Source of the DNA: Flavobacteriales bacterium
GTDB taxonomy: Bacteria > Bacteroidota > Bacteroidia > Flavobacteriales_D > Sanyastnellaceae
NCBI GenBank assembly: GCA_028823435.1
Contig: JAPKBK010000095.1
Span: forward strand, 1 to 7,052
Length of the DNA stretch: 7,052 nucleotides
Direction: 5' to 3'
Numbering within the stretch: the stretch's first letter is position 1; the number at the start of each line of letters is the position of its first letter. Of the stretch, positions 5,627 through 7,052 are shown in pieces. The translations under genes and the position numbers were made by a program. The notes below the pieces were generated by a model. That model was not told where the DNA came from and searched no databases. It saw only the letters and a program-made list of their open reading frames with translations.

Positions 5627-7052
5627 ATGAATCGATTTTTTTCTTTCTTCACAGTCGTGACGGTCCTTTTTCTCTCAATCTTCCTTCAGGCAGGAAACAA
5701 TGCTTCGTATGCTCAAGGAAGCTATTGGTCTGATGTCAGTGTGCGATCTGATGAAGGAAGTCCCACCATTCAACCCTCCGTTTATAGAACTGTGGCATTT
5801 GACATTGAAACCATTCGCCAGGTTTTAGATTCAGCTCCCCATGAAAAAGAGGCTTCGGCAAGGAATTCGTCGGCGGTTATAGAATTGCCGATGCCGGACG
5901 GTACGATGGAATTGTTTTCCTTCGTGAACAGTCCTGTGATGGCTCCAGAACTTGCAGACAAATACCCGGAAATACAAGTTTATTTAGGTCAGGGCATTGA
6001 TAATCCGAGCTCGGTTGTTCGTTTTGACTTAACGCCTCAAGGATTCCATGCGATGATTCTACGTTCTGAATCAACAGTTTATATTGATCCTTATACATCT
6101 GGTGATTTAACCAAATGCATTAGCTATACAAAGGACAGTTTTTATGAAACGACAGATAAGCAACTTGAAGGTTGTGAGGTGAAAGATGGTCATTTGGGCG
6201 AAGTCATCCCGAAATCGAAAAACGCAACACAGACTCCTGAATCTGTCAAATCACAGCCTCAGGTTCTCCAAATGGGAATTCAAAAGAGCATGATGGTTTC
6301 AAATGGTTCGACCTTAAGAACATATGATTTGGCACTTGCCTGTACGGGTGAATATGCACAATACCACGGGGGTACTGTTGCGGGGGTTCTCGCGGCAATG
6401 AATACTTCTATGGCAAGGGTAAATGGCGTATTTGAACGCGATGTATGTATCCGAATGGTGATTGTGGCAAACAATGAGAATGTCATCTTCCTCGACAGTG
6501 GGTCAGACCCGTATTCAAATGGGAATGGGGGTACGATGCTCAGTCAAAACCAAAGCACATGTGACACTGAAATCGGTTCTAACAACTATGATATCGGTCA
6601 CGTCTTTTCAACTGGAGGAGGAGGAGTTGCCTACTTGCAATCTCCTTGTGGCGGAAACAAAGCAGGAGGTGTCACAGGCCAAAGCTCGCCTGTCAACGAT
6701 CCATTTGACATCGATTATGTCGCGCACGAAATGGGGCATCAATGGGGTGGGAATCATACACAAAACAACAGTTGCAACAGGTCAAGTGGCGCGGCTTTTG
6801 AGCCAGGGTCGGCTTCTACAATTATGGGGTACGCTGGGATATGCGCACCGAATCTTCAGTCAAATTCTGACGACCATTTCCACAACCACAGCATTAACGA
6901 AATGATCTCATTTACAGTCAATGGGAATGGAAATTCATGTGCAACTTCATCTGCGACAAACAACAGCATTCCCACAGTATCAACACTTGGTGGTGGCAGT
7001 ACAATCCCAGCCAACACTCCTTTTGAACTCATCGCTTCTGGTTCAGATTCTG
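5627..7052 (+). CDS. Secreted reprolysin-like (M12B-type) zinc metalloprotease, C-terminus beyond the window
   Basis: This is a predicted extracellular zinc endopeptidase; the 475 codons seen have no stop. A Sec signal peptide covers residues 1-29 (MNRFFSFF, then a hydrophobic core), with probable cleavage SYA|Q. A propeptide-like region follows (about 30-220). The catalytic domain (about 228-445) begins at LRTYDLALACTGEYAQYHGG. The metzincin zinc site HEMGHQWGGNH (367-377) fits HExxHxxGxxH, with ligands His367, His371 and His377 and catalytic Glu368. The Met-turn is at TIMGYAG (Met400). Cysteines at 239 and in DVCI, STCD, SPCGG, NSCN, GICA and NSCA suggest disulfides, as expected outside the cell. 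After the catalytic domain, IPTVSTLGGGSTIPANTPFEL looks like the start of a beta-sandwich domain. Family members in Bacteroidota often end in a type IX secretion signal, but that region is not visible. Substrate is unknown. It is on the same strand as the exporter operon, 81 bp behind it; its own signal peptide makes it unlikely to be that exporter's cargo. Confidence 0.93.
   Translation, partial: MNRFFSFFTVVTVLFLSIFLQAGNNASYAQGSYWSDVSVRSDEGSPTIQPSVYRTVAFDIETIRQVLDSAPHEKEASARNSSAVIELPMPDGTMELFSFVNSPVMAPELADKYPEIQVYLGQGIDNPSSVVRFDLTPQGFHAMILRSESTVYIDPYTSGDLTKCISYTKDSFYETTDKQLEGCEVKDGHLGEVIPKSKNATQTPESVKSQPQVLQMGIQKSMMVSNGSTLRTYDLALACTGEYAQYHGGTVAGVLAAMNTSMARVNGVFERDVCIRMVIVANNENVIFLDSGSDPYSNGNGGTMLSQNQSTCDTEIGSNNYDIGHVFSTGGGGVAYLQSPCGGNKAGGVTGQSSPVNDPFDIDYVAHEMGHQWGGNHTQNNSCNRSSGAAFEPGSASTIMGYAGICAPNLQSNSDDHFHNHSINEMISFTVNGNGNSCATSSATNNSIPTVSTLGGGSTIPANTPFELIASGSDS

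Noticed and set aside
6462..6905. A 147-codon plus-strand open frame inside the metalloprotease gene
   Set aside because: It overlaps the catalytic domain in another frame, while the main frame has an intact zinc site and Met-turn. The alternative translation shows low-complexity Thr/Ser composition only.
1..7052. CRISPR array, tRNA/rRNA gene, insertion sequence or phage remnant
   Set aside because: I saw no regularly spaced repeats, no tRNA-like cloverleaf pattern in the two short intergenic gaps, no transposase or integrase motifs and no terminal inverted repeats. Nearly all sequence is accounted for by five genes.

Overview
The window looks like an ordinary chromosomal segment of a Bacteroidota bacterium, most plausibly a marine or aquatic Flavobacteriales or related lineage; family and genus cannot be fixed from the sequence alone. 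The evidence for this is fourfold. TypA has the Bacteroidota-style linker after the G domain. The typA promoter has a -7 element close to TAnnTTTG. Shine-Dalgarno sequences are largely absent. The last gene is a reprolysin-like metalloprotease of a type common in that phylum. Base composition is moderate, by eye about 45% GC, with no abrupt change across the window.

Layout: (1) Positions 1-1112, minus strand, hold the N-terminal ~60% of typA/bipA, a ribosome-associated translational GTPase that runs off the left edge. (2) Positions 1113-1254 are a divergent intergenic region with a recognisable typA promoter and a 12-bp direct repeat with an 18-bp period. (3) Positions 1255-5545, plus strand, form a tightly packed four-gene operon: an ABC ATPase, two paralogous FtsX/MacB-type permeases and an HlyD/MacA-type periplasmic adaptor. 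Junctions are a 3-bp gap followed by two ATGA stop/start overlaps. (4) Positions 5627 to the right edge, plus strand, hold a secreted reprolysin-like (M12B-type) zinc metalloprotease with signal peptide, propeptide region and complete catalytic motif, cut by the window end.

Working together, the four operon products should form an inner-membrane, ATP-driven MacAB-like export machine. The ATPase energises a permease heterodimer, and the adaptor bridges to an outer-membrane TolC-type channel that is not encoded here. The substrate cannot be told from sequence. The protease is an independent secreted enzyme by its own Sec signal, though it lies only 81 bp downstream on the same strand. TypA is unrelated housekeeping.

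I found no RNA gene, mobile element, CRISPR array or convincing new system. The observations worth a second look are the duplicated 12-mers (one pair in the divergent promoter region, one pair flanking the second permease gene), the unusual gene order, and the protease next to the exporter.
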